A stretch of 13,843 nucleotides of DNA from Alphaproteobacteria bacterium. Lineage in GTDB: Bacteria > Pseudomonadota > Alphaproteobacteria > SP197. The notes under the pieces are model-generated. The model did no database searches. It worked only from the letters and a program-made list of their open reading frames with translations, and was not told where the DNA came from. Each line of letters starts with the position of its first letter. Within the stretch, counting starts at the first letter, position 1. Positions 1 to 7,208 of the stretch are shown piece by piece. The DNA is taken from contig JAJEBJ010000381.1 of assembly GCA_022822575.1 (NCBI GenBank), forward strand, positions 1 through 13,843, in the 5' to 3' direction. Both the position numbers and the translations under genes were made by a program.

Positions 1-762
1 GCAATGTGGCAGTGGAGAATGCATGCAAGTGCAGACACAAACCCAAGGCCGGACACGGTCATGTCGGAAAACGGCTGTGGTTATTGTTTCACCAATCCGT
101 CGATCATGGTGCCTTTTCGTACCATGACCACCAGAGGACTGCGGAAGCGATGGCCCAGAATATCTGACAACCAAAACCACTAGCACCCTAACTGATGGGT
201 GGTACCTCTGCCGTACGCCTCGCTGGAAAACCAACAAATCCGATGAGCATTAGTACGACACCAATGATGTCGGCTACTGTCTCCATTGACAGTTTCTCAA
301 TCTGAATTCGAATAGAGTGGCGGACCTCCCGCATGATTGTGAGATTGAGGGCCCAATCTCGATCCAGCTCCGGCGTCTCATCGGTACCTCCCAAACCATC
401 CCATCTTCTTGCCGTCTGCGGCACGAAGCATCTTGACGACTTGACGATCATTGCACCCAATGTCGGCGGCAGTACGGTGGCGTCTAGCCTTGGTGGTCTC
501 GCGCATCGGGATCAGCCCCGGCAGCAAGTAGTTCCCAGACACTGTCTGGGTGGCCATGAAACGCTGCATGATGCAGTGGGGTTCAGCCACTTTTGCAGTC
601 GGTGTGCGGTCAAATCACCTCACCACTCCTGAATTCTTCTTGAGCCTGATGACGGGAGGGCATTTGGCCCTCAACCCTGATTCGGCTGAAAGGGTGCAAA
701 TTGGATTTCGCTAATGTGACCACCTAGGTGAGAATCATCGGAGAGTTTCGTGATGTTTTCCC
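1..762. other. Low-GC stretch with no supportable gene
   Basis: This 760-base left edge has roughly even base composition, unlike the GC-rich right part of the window. The longest minus-strand frames (590-378, opening with GTG, and 460-188) overlap in different frames, lack a ribosome binding site and match no family I know. The second ends in a hydrophobic run near its C-terminus (VADIIGVVLMLIGFVGF), which could be a single membrane segment or chance. The two frames adjoin in a way that could reflect a frameshifted gene remnant downstream of the methyltransferase, but nothing confirms it. The stretch also holds a stem-loop at 104-127 and a perfect 10-bp palindrome, CACCTAGGTG, at 721-730. 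I read it as intergenic or decayed accessory DNA. Confidence 0.5.
104..127. repeat. Stem-loop, 9-bp arms
   Basis: The arms TCATGGTGC (104-112) and GTACCATGA (119-127) pair over nine positions, one of them a G-T wobble, around a six-base loop CTTTTC. No T-run follows on either strand, so it does not look like an intrinsic terminator. It lies in the gene-poor left edge, and its function is unknown. Confidence 0.4.
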
Positions 763-1578
763 TTACCCGTTCAAGTCACATCCAAGAAAAGTGCGACCAT
801 GACTCTCAGCGGCGGTCAGAACGGAAAACGAGCCTGCAGCCGGGTCGATCACGTAATCGCCCTCGTTGCTGACGGCAGACAACAGGTCACCCTGAAGTCC
901 CACCGGCTTGGCATGGGTATGGCCCCTTTGTGTGATCTTCTCACGGACAACGTCAGGGATGTTGTGCGCTGTCCACACACCCTTGGCCTTGCGGGGTTCC
1001 CGCTGCAGCACGATACAGTATTCGCCCCGCCGCCTCGTTCGATAACCCATACCGAAAGTGTCCTTGTCCCACGTGACAAGATCAACGATGCTGAGGCTGG
1101 TTTCGTCGAGCCAGTTCCCGATTCCTTGGCACAGATGGAACTTGTCCACCCACAGGAACAAATGGCCGGAAGGGATCAGAACTCGGTCTATACCACGGAT
1201 GAAGCGGCCTATAATGTCTTCCGACATTTGCATCAGCGCGATCCTCTTTTGACCTCGCTGCTTTCCTTCATTGCCATAGGCCAACTTGTCCAGAACTCCC
1301 CGGTACTGCGGATCAAAGAAAGCAACTGGAATAACACCTGAAGGTATCTTTGAAAGGAACTCCAAGCCGTCCATCCTGAGACGCGTGTTCGGCTCGATTT
1401 CCGGCGGCAGTTTGATAGCTGGTGCCTCGATGGTGCGCTCGCCGGAATAGACCGTCGCAGAAAGAAGGCTGGGAGGCGCGTGAGCCGGTTCGACTCGCTT
1501 TATCGTGTTCGGGGAAATCGCTAATTCCCTGTTCAGCCACCGGTTCCTTGATAACCGACCGACATGTGATTGTCGCAT
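763..1578 (-). CDS. Beta-class site-specific DNA methyltransferase (N6-adenine or N4-cytosine), apparently orphan
   Basis: This 271-residue protein should transfer a methyl group from S-adenosylmethionine to an adenine or cytosine amino group in a short DNA site. The catalytic motif IV comes first (FFDPQY, residues 87-92, a variant of the usual DPPY). The S-adenosylmethionine-binding motif I lies near the C-terminus (DPAAGSF, 245-251), preceded by the motif-X-like HAKP (222-225). This permuted order is that of the beta class (seen plus family knowledge). The first 68 residues are unlike the catalytic core, and a Met at 69 (MDGLEF) begins the recognisable fold, so the true start could be later; no clear ribosome binding site precedes 1578. 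No restriction endonuclease is recognisable beside it, so I infer a solitary methyltransferase. Its lower GC suggests acquisition by transfer. Whether it modifies A or C, and its target site, cannot be read. Confidence 0.85.
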   Translation of the reverse strand: MRQSHVGRLSRNRWLNRELAISPNTIKRVEPAHAPPSLLSATVYSGERTIEAPAIKLPPEIEPNTRLRMDGLEFLSKIPSGVIPVAFFDPQYRGVLDKLAYGNEGKQRGQKRIALMQMSEDIIGRFIRGIDRVLIPSGHLFLWVDKFHLCQGIGNWLDETSLSIVDLVTWDKDTFGMGYRTRRRGEYCIVLQREPRKAKGVWTAHNIPDVVREKITQRGHTHAKPVGLQGDLLSAVSNEGDYVIDPAAGSFSVLTAAESHGRTFLGCDLNG

Positions 1579-1581
1579 GTC
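1561..1581. promoter_or_regulatory. 21-bp near-palindrome over the methyltransferase start codon
   Basis: The arms GACATGTGA (1561-1569) and TCGCATGTC (1573-1581) are inverted copies matching at 8 of 9 positions, separated by TTG. The methyltransferase ATG (1578-1576 on the minus strand) lies inside the right arm. It could be an operator for a dimeric regulator or for autoregulation, or an RNA hairpin that hides the start codon. Both roles are inference, and chance remains possible. Confidence 0.35.
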
Positions 1582-1885
1582 TTTTGGTCGAAGATCCCTA
1601 ACCTATCCCCAGTGATCAGCATGTGTAACAACAGTGATCCTCTCGATAACGGCAAAAAGGGAGCCGATCTTCACTGGACATCATGGATTAGCTAACCCGG
1701 ACCATGAGGTGAGTGAGTTGCACTCGAGGTCAGGAACTCGTGAGAACAGAATCGCATCGAGGAGTGCAGATTAATCCATGATGTCTAGCGATTCCGAGTG
1801 TGCTCTGCCGTCTCAATGATACCACCGGTGCATGGTTGTTGGATTAGGGGCCTTGCTTCATTCGGCATCGCCTAGCCTGATACTG
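1579..1885. other. Intergenic stretch between the methyltransferase and dioxygenase genes
   Basis: No gene is visible in these 307 bases. They separate the start of the methyltransferase gene from the 3' end of the dioxygenase gene. They contain a short direct repeat CAGTGATC (1610-1617 and 1632-1639, 22 bases apart) on the upstream side of the methyltransferase, and the inverted-end element at 1672-1790. Any methyltransferase promoter should be here, but no convincing -35/-10 pair was found. Confidence 0.5.
1672..1790. repeat. 19-bp inverted ends around an 81-bp core; possible insertion-element remnant or MITE
   Basis: The left end CACTGGACATCATGGATTA (1672-1690) and the reverse complement of the right end (1772-1790, CGCTAGACATCATGGATTA) match at 17 of 19 positions, including 14 consecutive bases. 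The 81 bases between them hold no reading frame. A pair of matching inverted ends around a short non-coding core fits a miniature inverted-repeat element or an insertion sequence deleted for its transposase. No target-site duplication is visible at either edge, so transposition is not proven. A long-loop RNA structure is an alternative. It lies at the border between the GC-poor left segment and the GC-rich catabolic genes. Confidence 0.5.
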
Positions 1886-2872
1886 TCACTCCAGAGCGGG
1901 TGTGACGGTAGCATCAGAGGAGTTGCAGCGGTCCATGTCGGCGGCGATAGCGTCGCCTGAACGGGCCCACTGGGCGTCCATTTCGCCGGTTGAGCCGTAG
2001 CCGCTCCAGACCCTGAACCCGAGAAGCTGGCGCAGGCGGTCCGGTGCTTCATCCACGATTCCGGAGCGGGTGCCGAGCGTGAAGTTCATGAGTGTCCGCA
2101 TCTGGGGTGCGGCGTAGAGCGTCGGCATGCCATATCGCGTCTCGTTCGAGGTGTTGGGGCCCGCCGAGTGCCAGGTCCGGCCCTCCCAGATCGCGATCGT
2201 GCCGGCGGGTCCCTCGGCGGCGACCGAGGGGACCACGTGAGGCACGGACTGGTCCGGCTGGCTGCCGGTCATGTGGCTCCCCGGCACCAGGCGGGTGGCG
2301 CCGTTGGCTTCCGTGAAATCCGAGACGAAGAGCATGGTCTGGGCGACCATGGGTGCCGCGATCGCCTGCGTCGCCTTCCTCAAGGGCCCCTGAACCGCGC
2401 CCTCGCGGGTGATCGTGCCGCCGGGCTGGTGACGCTCTCCCGGCATCACGGTTGGCGGCATCCACCATTGGTCCGTGTGCAACGCCATGGCCGGATTGCC
2501 CGGGCGGGTGAGGTGAGCGGACGATTCGCTCAGCAGGTACTCTGGACCCAGAACGTGCTCGAGAATCGGCCGGGTGTCGGGTTGGTCGACGGCGTGCAGG
2601 AAGACCTCGTCCTTGTTGATGAGCATGAGGACCCACTGGTTGTTGCTGTCGGCGGCGTTGACCCGGTCGGAAAAGACATGGTCGCCCATTCCTGCCTCGG
2701 TCTCGGCGAGCTCCTCGAGACGCTCGCGCATGACCCGCAGCGTGTCGTCAGGCACCGCCTCGGCAATCATGCAGTACCCCCACCGGTCCATGTCACGCTT
2801 GAGGCGTGCCGGATCGCGTGTGGGTCCGGGGAGGTCCCGCTCGTCCCAGAAGATGTCGCGCTCGTCGCTCAA
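1886..2872 (-). CDS. Phytanoyl-CoA dioxygenase (PhyH) family 2-oxoglutarate/Fe(II) oxygenase
   Basis: This 328-residue cytoplasmic protein should hydroxylate a small molecule using Fe(II), oxygen and 2-oxoglutarate. The iron triad is visible: His132 and Asp134 in HTDQWW and His235 in TWHSAGPN. Arg246 in NETRYGM is placed to bind 2-oxoglutarate, and FTEANGATRLVPGSH (186-200) is the typical PhyH core strand and loop. Length fits the family. The start is a TTG at 2872-2870, chosen because GGGAGGG lies a few bases upstream and no ATG is nearby. The gene diverges from the dehydrogenase gene at 3021 across 148 bases, so the two probably share a control region. The family covers many substrates (fatty acyl-CoA, ectoine, amino acids, phosphonates). 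The natural substrate is unknown; membership in a catabolic cluster with the neighbouring genes is inference. Confidence 0.88.
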   Translation of the reverse strand: MSDERDIFWDERDLPGPTRDPARLKRDMDRWGYCMIAEAVPDDTLRVMRERLEELAETEAGMGDHVFSDRVNAADSNNQWVLMLINKDEVFLHAVDQPDTRPILEHVLGPEYLLSESSAHLTRPGNPAMALHTDQWWMPPTVMPGERHQPGGTITREGAVQGPLRKATQAIAAPMVAQTMLFVSDFTEANGATRLVPGSHMTGSQPDQSVPHVVPSVAAEGPAGTIAIWEGRTWHSAGPNTSNETRYGMPTLYAAPQMRTLMNFTLGTRSGIVDEAPDRLRQLLGFRVWSGYGSTGEMDAQWARSGDAIAADMDRCNSSDATVTPALE

Positions 2873-3020
2873 TGGTCCCTCCCTGTCTCATGCCATTGTC
2901 ATGGTCCGCTCCATCGTCGGTCAAGGGACGCCGGCCGGCAGTGGTGCAAGGGGCAGATCGTCTCGACACCGGTCTGCCGGCGGTGCAGGATTTGGTGATC
3001 GCGTCGCGGAGCTCCCCATC

Positions 3021-3983
3021 ATGAAGGTCGGTTTCATCGGGTTGGGCAATGTGGGAGGCAAGCTGGCGGGTAGCCTCCAGCGCAACGGGTTCGAACTCGT
3101 GGTGAGGGACCTCGACCGCGATGCGGCACAGCCGTTTCTCGAGCAGGGCGCCGCCTGGGCGGAGAGTCCGCAGGATATGGCCCGTTCATGCGACGTGGTG
3201 ATCACGTGCCTGCCGTCTCCTGCCGCCTCGGCCAGGGTCATGGAGGCAGACGACGGAATCCTCGCCGGCCTTCGTCCCGGAAGCATCTGGGCGGAAATGA
3301 GCACGACCGACGAGGCGGAGGTCCGCCGCCTCGGAGCACTCGTCGAGGCAGGTGGCGCAGACGCGGTGGATTGTCCCGTCTCCGGCGGATGCCACAGGGC
3401 GGCGACCGGCAACATTGCCATCTTCGCCGGATGCGACCGCGGCGTCTTCGAGCGCATGCTCCCTCTGCTGAAGGCGATGGGCCGGCGCATCCTTCACACC
3501 GGCCCGCTGGGATCCGCGTCCATTCTCAAGGTCGTCACCAACTACCTGGCAACGGCCAATCTCGTCTCCCTCACGGAAGCTCTGGTCACGTCGAAGATGG
3601 CCGGCATGGACCTTGCCACCACCTACGAGGCCATCCGCATTTCCTCGGGCAACTCGTTCGTGCACGAGACCGAAAGCCAGGTCATCCTCAACGGCAGCCG
3701 CGATATCAACTTCACGATGGACCTGGTGTCGAAGGATATCGGCATCTTCGGACAGGTCGCCGAACGGGCCGGGGTGCCTGTCGAGATTGCGCCGAAGCTG
3801 GTCGAGATCTTCCAGGATGGCGAGGCGCGTTACGGCCCGAGGGAATGGTCACCCAACATCATCCGCAGGCTCGAGGAGGCCTGCGGTGTCTCGATTCACG
3901 CTCCCGGCTTTCCGGCGGAGATGATCGATGACGAACCGGAAGAACCGGGCCACGAAGTGGTCCCGAGAGGAGACGTTCGATGA
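3021..3983 (+). CDS. NAD(P)-dependent beta-hydroxyacid dehydrogenase (3-hydroxyisobutyrate dehydrogenase family)
   Basis: This 320-residue oxidoreductase should interconvert a beta-hydroxyacid and its semialdehyde. The N-terminal Rossmann fold opens with GFIGLGNVGG, giving the GxGxxG dinucleotide loop at Gly7-Gly9-Gly12. MSTT (93-96) and the substrate-binding DCPVSGG (117-123) follow, then the catalytic Lys170 with Asn174 in GSASILKVVTNY, and the second conserved lysine, Lys238, in SKDIG. All family landmarks are intact. The ATG at 3021 was chosen because it falls directly before the Rossmann strand, with GGAG about nine bases upstream; the open frame further upstream is not family sequence. 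Its TGA overlaps the next gene's ATG by four bases (ATGA), so translation is probably coupled. A polar tail of about 20 residues follows the core. Tartronate semialdehyde or 3-hydroxyisobutyrate type substrates are possible; which one is not shown. Confidence 0.9.
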   Translation: MKVGFIGLGNVGGKLAGSLQRNGFELVVRDLDRDAAQPFLEQGAAWAESPQDMARSCDVVITCLPSPAASARVMEADDGILAGLRPGSIWAEMSTTDEAEVRRLGALVEAGGADAVDCPVSGGCHRAATGNIAIFAGCDRGVFERMLPLLKAMGRRILHTGPLGSASILKVVTNYLATANLVSLTEALVTSKMAGMDLATTYEAIRISSGNSFVHETESQVILNGSRDINFTMDLVSKDIGIFGQVAERAGVPVEIAPKLVEIFQDGEARYGPREWSPNIIRRLEEACGVSIHAPGFPAEMIDDEPEEPGHEVVPRGDVR

Positions 3984-5122
3984 GCACCATCATGGCCAAT
4001 CCCGACCTCACCGTGGGCCCGGATCAGCGGGAAGCATGGGTCACCTCCAGCAACCGGCGTCAGGGATTCCACAATCTGTGGCGACAGGCGCGCTACGGTC
4101 TCTTCCTCAGGAGTCCGAGGGTTCTGACACTCAACCGGCGGATCGACCGGCGAATCGGCGACATGCCCGAGGTCCGGCGTCTGACGGGAACCACCTTCTT
4201 TTCCGCCATGGTGGTGCTGCGTCACGACGAGCTCGTGTTCGAGGCCTACGCGCCCGACTTCGGCCCCGACCGTCCCCACACGGTCATGTCCATCTCGAAG
4301 ACGGCGATGAACCTGCTGATCGGCCGCCTCGTCGAGGAAGGGCGTCTCGACATGCTTTCACGCGTCGGCGATCACCTGCCGGAAATCGGCAGCGGCTACG
4401 CCGACGCGACGGTCCAGGACGTCATGGACATGAACATCGTCAACGACTACGCGGAGGACTATTCCGATCCGATGACAACGGCTCTCGCCGACCACGGAGT
4501 CGCCATGGGCTGGCGGCTCGCGGCCGACGGCCAGGAAGAGCTCTCCAACAGGTCGTTCCTCTGCAGCATCGCCAGCGATGGCCTTGCGAACCCGTCAGGC
4601 GAACCGCAGTACAAGTCGGCGAACACCGACGTCGTCGGCTGGGTCGCGGAGAGGGTGGAGAAGAGGCCGCTCAGGCATCATTTCATCGACATCGTCGAGG
4701 GTGCGGGCATCGAGAACGCGCTCTGGCTGTCGTGCGACCGCGACGGCGTGCCCAACCTCAACGGCGGCGTTTCGATGAGCGCCCGCGATCTGGCGCGCTA
4801 TGGTCTCATCTTCGTTCGCGGTGGCCTTGGCATCCACGGCGAAAAGATCGGCAGCGAGGCCTTCATCAGGGCCACCCGCGCCCAGACCGGTCCGCGCTAC
4901 GCGCCACCGGCCGACCACATCACCTACGGCAACCAGATGCGCACCAACGGCCGCTGGATCGGCCACGGCGGCTGGGGCGGACAGTTCCTCTTCGTTGATC
5001 CGGACAGCGGGACGGTGGTGGCGTTCTTCAGCGTCCTCGAGGACGACAGTGCCGCCGATTTCTCCTACCAGCTGGAGACCATCGCCATGGCCGAGGCCAT
5101 CTCGCTGATGGATCCGGTCTGA
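3980..5122 (+). CDS. Serine hydrolase of the class C beta-lactamase / NylB (6-aminohexanoate-dimer hydrolase) type
   Basis: This 380-residue hydrolase should cleave an amide or ester through a serine acyl-enzyme. The SxxK motif is SISK, with nucleophile Ser104 and base Lys107. Tyr211 in QYKSANTD gives the second motif (YxS), and His329-Gly-Gly331 in IGHGGWGG stands for the third (K/H-x-G). The spacing closely follows that of 6-aminohexanoate-dimer hydrolase (Ser112, Lys115, Tyr215), which supports a NylB or family VIII carboxylesterase relation over a true beta-lactamase. No signal peptide is seen at the N-terminus, so it should be cytoplasmic, unlike secreted beta-lactamases. It overlaps the dehydrogenase gene by four bases and lies 46 bases before the ammonia-lyase gene, so one transcript is likely. 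I infer that it could release a small acid or amino acid for its neighbours; the substrate is unknown. Confidence 0.88.
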   Translation: MSTIMANPDLTVGPDQREAWVTSSNRRQGFHNLWRQARYGLFLRSPRVLTLNRRIDRRIGDMPEVRRLTGTTFFSAMVVLRHDELVFEAYAPDFGPDRPHTVMSISKTAMNLLIGRLVEEGRLDMLSRVGDHLPEIGSGYADATVQDVMDMNIVNDYAEDYSDPMTTALADHGVAMGWRLAADGQEELSNRSFLCSIASDGLANPSGEPQYKSANTDVVGWVAERVEKRPLRHHFIDIVEGAGIENALWLSCDRDGVPNLNGGVSMSARDLARYGLIFVRGGLGIHGEKIGSEAFIRATRAQTGPRYAPPADHITYGNQMRTNGRWIGHGGWGGQFLFVDPDSGTVVAFFSVLEDDSAADFSYQLETIAMAEAISLMDPV

Positions 5123-5168
5123 CCACCCGCATCACACAGCCGGCGAGCGCGGGCTTGAGGAGGAACTT

Positions 5169-6692
5169 ATGCCCGAGACCCTGACTCTGATGCCGGGAGC
5201 GCTGATGCTCTCGGATATCGAGCGCCTTCGCTCGGGTGGACTTGCCATAACCGTCGACGAGCGGGCCTGGGCCGAAGTCGAGCGTTCTGCAAGGCTCGTG
5301 CTCGATGTCGCCGCGGGCGACGCCAGGGTCTACGGCATCAACACCGGATTTGGCAGCCTCGCGCGGACCGCGATCTCGCGCGACCGCATCAACGACCTGC
5401 AGAGACGCATCGTCCTGAGCCACGCGGCCGGCACCGGTGCACCTCTGCCCGATCCCATCGTGCGGCTGGTTCTCGCTCTCAAGATCAACGCGCTCGCCCT
5501 CGGACTTTCCGGGTGCCAGAGAACGACAATCGAAGCGCTTGTCCGACTCTACAACCACGACGCGCTTCCCGTCATTCCGGCCAAGGGATCGGTTGGCGCA
5601 TCCGGGGATCTGGCCCCTCTGGCACACCTCAGCGCCGTTCTCATGGGCTACGGCGAGGTGCGCATGGATGGCGAGACAGTGCCGGCCTCCACGGCGCTCG
5701 GGCGTGTTGGCCTCGAGCCCGTGGCGTTCGCTGCCAAGGAGGGCCTGGCACTGCTCAACGGAACGCAGGTCTCGACGGCGCTGGCGCTTGACGGCTTGAT
5801 CCGGGCGCAACGCAACTTTGCAACAGCCGTCATTGCCGGCGCCCTTTCGGTCGATGCGTCGCTCGGTGCCGACACGCCCTTCGATCCGCGCATTTCCGAG
5901 GCACGCGGTCAGGTGGGGCAGACCAGGGTCGCGTCCGTCTACCTCGGTCTCCTGCACGGCAGCGAAATCCGCAAGTCGCACGAGGACTGCGATCGGGTAC
6001 AGGACCCCTATTCGCTGAGGTGTCAGCCCCAGGTCATGGGCGCCTGCCTCGATCATCTGCGATCGGTCGGCGATGTGCTGCTGCGCGAGGCCAACGCAGT
6101 GACCGACAATCCGCTGGTGTTCTGCGATGAAGGCGACGTGCTTTCAGGCGGTAACTTTCATGCCCAGCCGGTGGCCATGGCCGCCGATATCCTTGCCCTG
6201 GTGCTCTCCGAGATCGGATCGATGTCCGAACGGAGGACGGCGCTGCTCACGAACGGAACCATGAGCTCGTTGCCGCCTTTCCTTGTCGAGGACAGCGGCG
6301 TCAACTCGGGCTTCATGATTGCCCATGTCACCGCTGCGGCGCTTGCGGCCGAGAACAAGCAAAAGGCGGTGCCGGCCTCCATCGACAGCCTGCCGACCTC
6401 GGCCAACCAGGAGGATCACGTGTCCATGGCGACCCATGCGGCACGCCGCCTCGCCGGCATGAACGACAATCTCGCCGACATCATCGCCATCGAACTGCTG
6501 GCTGCGGCCCAGGGGATCGATTTTCGTCGGCCGCTTCGCACCTCGAAGACGTTGGCGCGAGCACACGAACTGATCCGGCAACGGGTTCCCTTCTGGGACG
6601 AGGACCGCCTGATGGCGCCGGACATCGAGGCGGTCTCGGCGATGGTATGCGCCGGCGCCTTTGCCGAACTGGTCGCAGCCGAACTTGGCTGA
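5169..6692 (+). CDS. hutH: Histidine ammonia-lyase (or close aromatic amino acid lyase paralogue)
   Basis: This 507-residue enzyme should deaminate L-histidine to urocanate and ammonia using the self-made MIO electrophile. The MIO triad Ala144-Ser145-Gly146 lies in GSVGASGDLAPL. The Pseudomonas putida active-site set is present with a steady shift of one or two residues: Tyr55 in YGINTGFG, His85 in SHAAG, Asn197, Gln278, Tyr281, Arg284, Phe330 and Glu415 in QEDHVSM. Length equals the family norm. One difference is HAQP (331-334), where the P. putida enzyme as I remember it has HAEP, and the loop before SLPTSANQ looks slightly shorter. GAGGAGGAA a few bases before the ATG fixes the start. No hutU, hutI or hutG is visible here, which is unusual for a dedicated histidine operon. 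It may be a paralogue acting on histidine released by this cluster, or on a related amino acid (inference). Confidence 0.92.
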   Translation: MPETLTLMPGALMLSDIERLRSGGLAITVDERAWAEVERSARLVLDVAAGDARVYGINTGFGSLARTAISRDRINDLQRRIVLSHAAGTGAPLPDPIVRLVLALKINALALGLSGCQRTTIEALVRLYNHDALPVIPAKGSVGASGDLAPLAHLSAVLMGYGEVRMDGETVPASTALGRVGLEPVAFAAKEGLALLNGTQVSTALALDGLIRAQRNFATAVIAGALSVDASLGADTPFDPRISEARGQVGQTRVASVYLGLLHGSEIRKSHEDCDRVQDPYSLRCQPQVMGACLDHLRSVGDVLLREANAVTDNPLVFCDEGDVLSGGNFHAQPVAMAADILALVLSEIGSMSERRTALLTNGTMSSLPPFLVEDSGVNSGFMIAHVTAAALAAENKQKAVPASIDSLPTSANQEDHVSMATHAARRLAGMNDNLADIIAIELLAAAQGIDFRRPLRTSKTLARAHELIRQRVPFWDEDRLMAPDIEAVSAMVCAGAFAELVAAELG

Positions 6693-6719
6693 TCTTGCCA
6701 TGCTTCGGTCCCATGGGCC

Positions 6720-6763
6720 GGTGCGTGGTCCCGTGCACCTTGTGGTGGTCTCCGGGGCCACCA
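6720..6763 (+). other. Two tandem stem-loops in the hutH-hlyU spacer
   Basis: The first hairpin pairs GGTGCGTG (6720-6727) with CGTGCACC (6732-6739) around a four-base loop. The second pairs TGGTGGTCT (6743-6751) with GGGCCACCA (6755-6763) around a three-base loop. Each includes two G-U pairs. No T-run follows, so a classic intrinsic terminator is unlikely. They may stabilise or process the hutH transcript end, or partly separate the small downstream gene from the operon. Confidence 0.35.
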
Positions 6764-6881
6764 AGGGCGGGCCGATGGCAGCACTTGTCCGAACGGCATG
6801 CCTTTGGGTCACCGGTTGAGATAGTGGACTTCACCGCAGCCAGGTGGTTGTCTGGACCCTGGGACAACAGGGATGCCAATC

Positions 6882-7208
6882 ATGGCGTCATTCGTATCGC
6901 GATTTCTCAAGAGCCTCACCGGGCAGTCCGGCGGCGAGGAGAAGCGACCCGCAGGAAGCGACGAGGCCGTGACCTACAAGGAACTTCTCGTTCACCCGGC
7001 GCCGGAACGCGAAGGACAGCAATGGCGAATCGCCGGCACCATCATCAAGCAGCTCGAGGATGGCGACTGGGAACGCACCTTCACCCGCGCCGACACGTTC
7101 ACGACGCATGAGGATGCCGTGACCAATTCGGTCCGCAAGGGAAAGCAGATCATCGACGAGCGGGGAACGCGCCTTTTCGAAGACGGCAAGGCAACCGGTC
7201 GGGCCTGA
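6882..7208 (+). CDS. HlyU-family small protein (putative transcriptional regulator)
   Basis: This 108-residue protein carries the conserved HlyU-type core: YKELLVHPAPEREGQQWRI (residues 32-50), AGTIIK, FTRADTF (67-73) with the RAD box, and KGKQIIDERGTRLF (86-99). Length is usual for the family. Family annotation suggests a transcriptional activator, but that name comes from a haemolysin regulator that may be unrelated, so DNA binding is not certain. I chose the ATG at 6882 because MASFVSRFL resembles the usual family N-terminus and AGGGA lies about eight bases upstream. An in-frame ATG at 6873 would add three residues. It follows hutH after 189 bases, a gap with two stem-loops, so it may belong to the same transcript or have its own promoter. 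It ends the plus-strand run and converges on the cupin gene. Confidence 0.75.
   Translation: MASFVSRFLKSLTGQSGGEEKRPAGSDEAVTYKELLVHPAPEREGQQWRIAGTIIKQLEDGDWERTFTRADTFTTHEDAVTNSVRKGKQIIDERGTRLFEDGKATGRA

Noticed and set aside
188..590. Two overlapping minus-strand frames that might be a frameshifted gene behind the methyltransferase, possibly a nuclease remnant.
   Set aside because: No family signature, no ribosome binding site, and one frame opens with GTG. The hydrophobic stretch alone is weak evidence, so I did not call a pseudogene.
333..632. A 99-residue plus-strand frame in the left edge.
   Set aside because: No recognisable domain or ribosome binding site; its composition looks like a chance frame opposite the minus-strand frames.
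721..730. Perfect palindrome CACCTAGGTG.
   Set aside because: A ten-base palindrome can arise by chance and is not placed by any gene start.
799..1341. A 180-residue plus-strand frame opposite the methyltransferase.
   Set aside because: It is the antisense of a protein with clear methyltransferase motifs and resembles no family.
2168..2998. A long plus-strand frame opposite the dioxygenase gene.
   Set aside because: It is rich in Arg, Gly, Ala and His as expected of GC-rich antisense frames, and the minus strand has an intact iron-binding triad.
3980..5122. Reading the serine hydrolase as an antibiotic-resistance beta-lactamase.
   Set aside because: No signal peptide, and the SxxK/Tyr/HGG spacing is closer to NylB-type and family VIII esterases; the genomic context is catabolic.
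5169..6692. Reading the HutH homologue as an ergothionase.
   Set aside because: The Ala-Ser-Gly triad that forms MIO is intact and the histidine lyase active-site set is complete; to my knowledge ergothionases do not depend on MIO.
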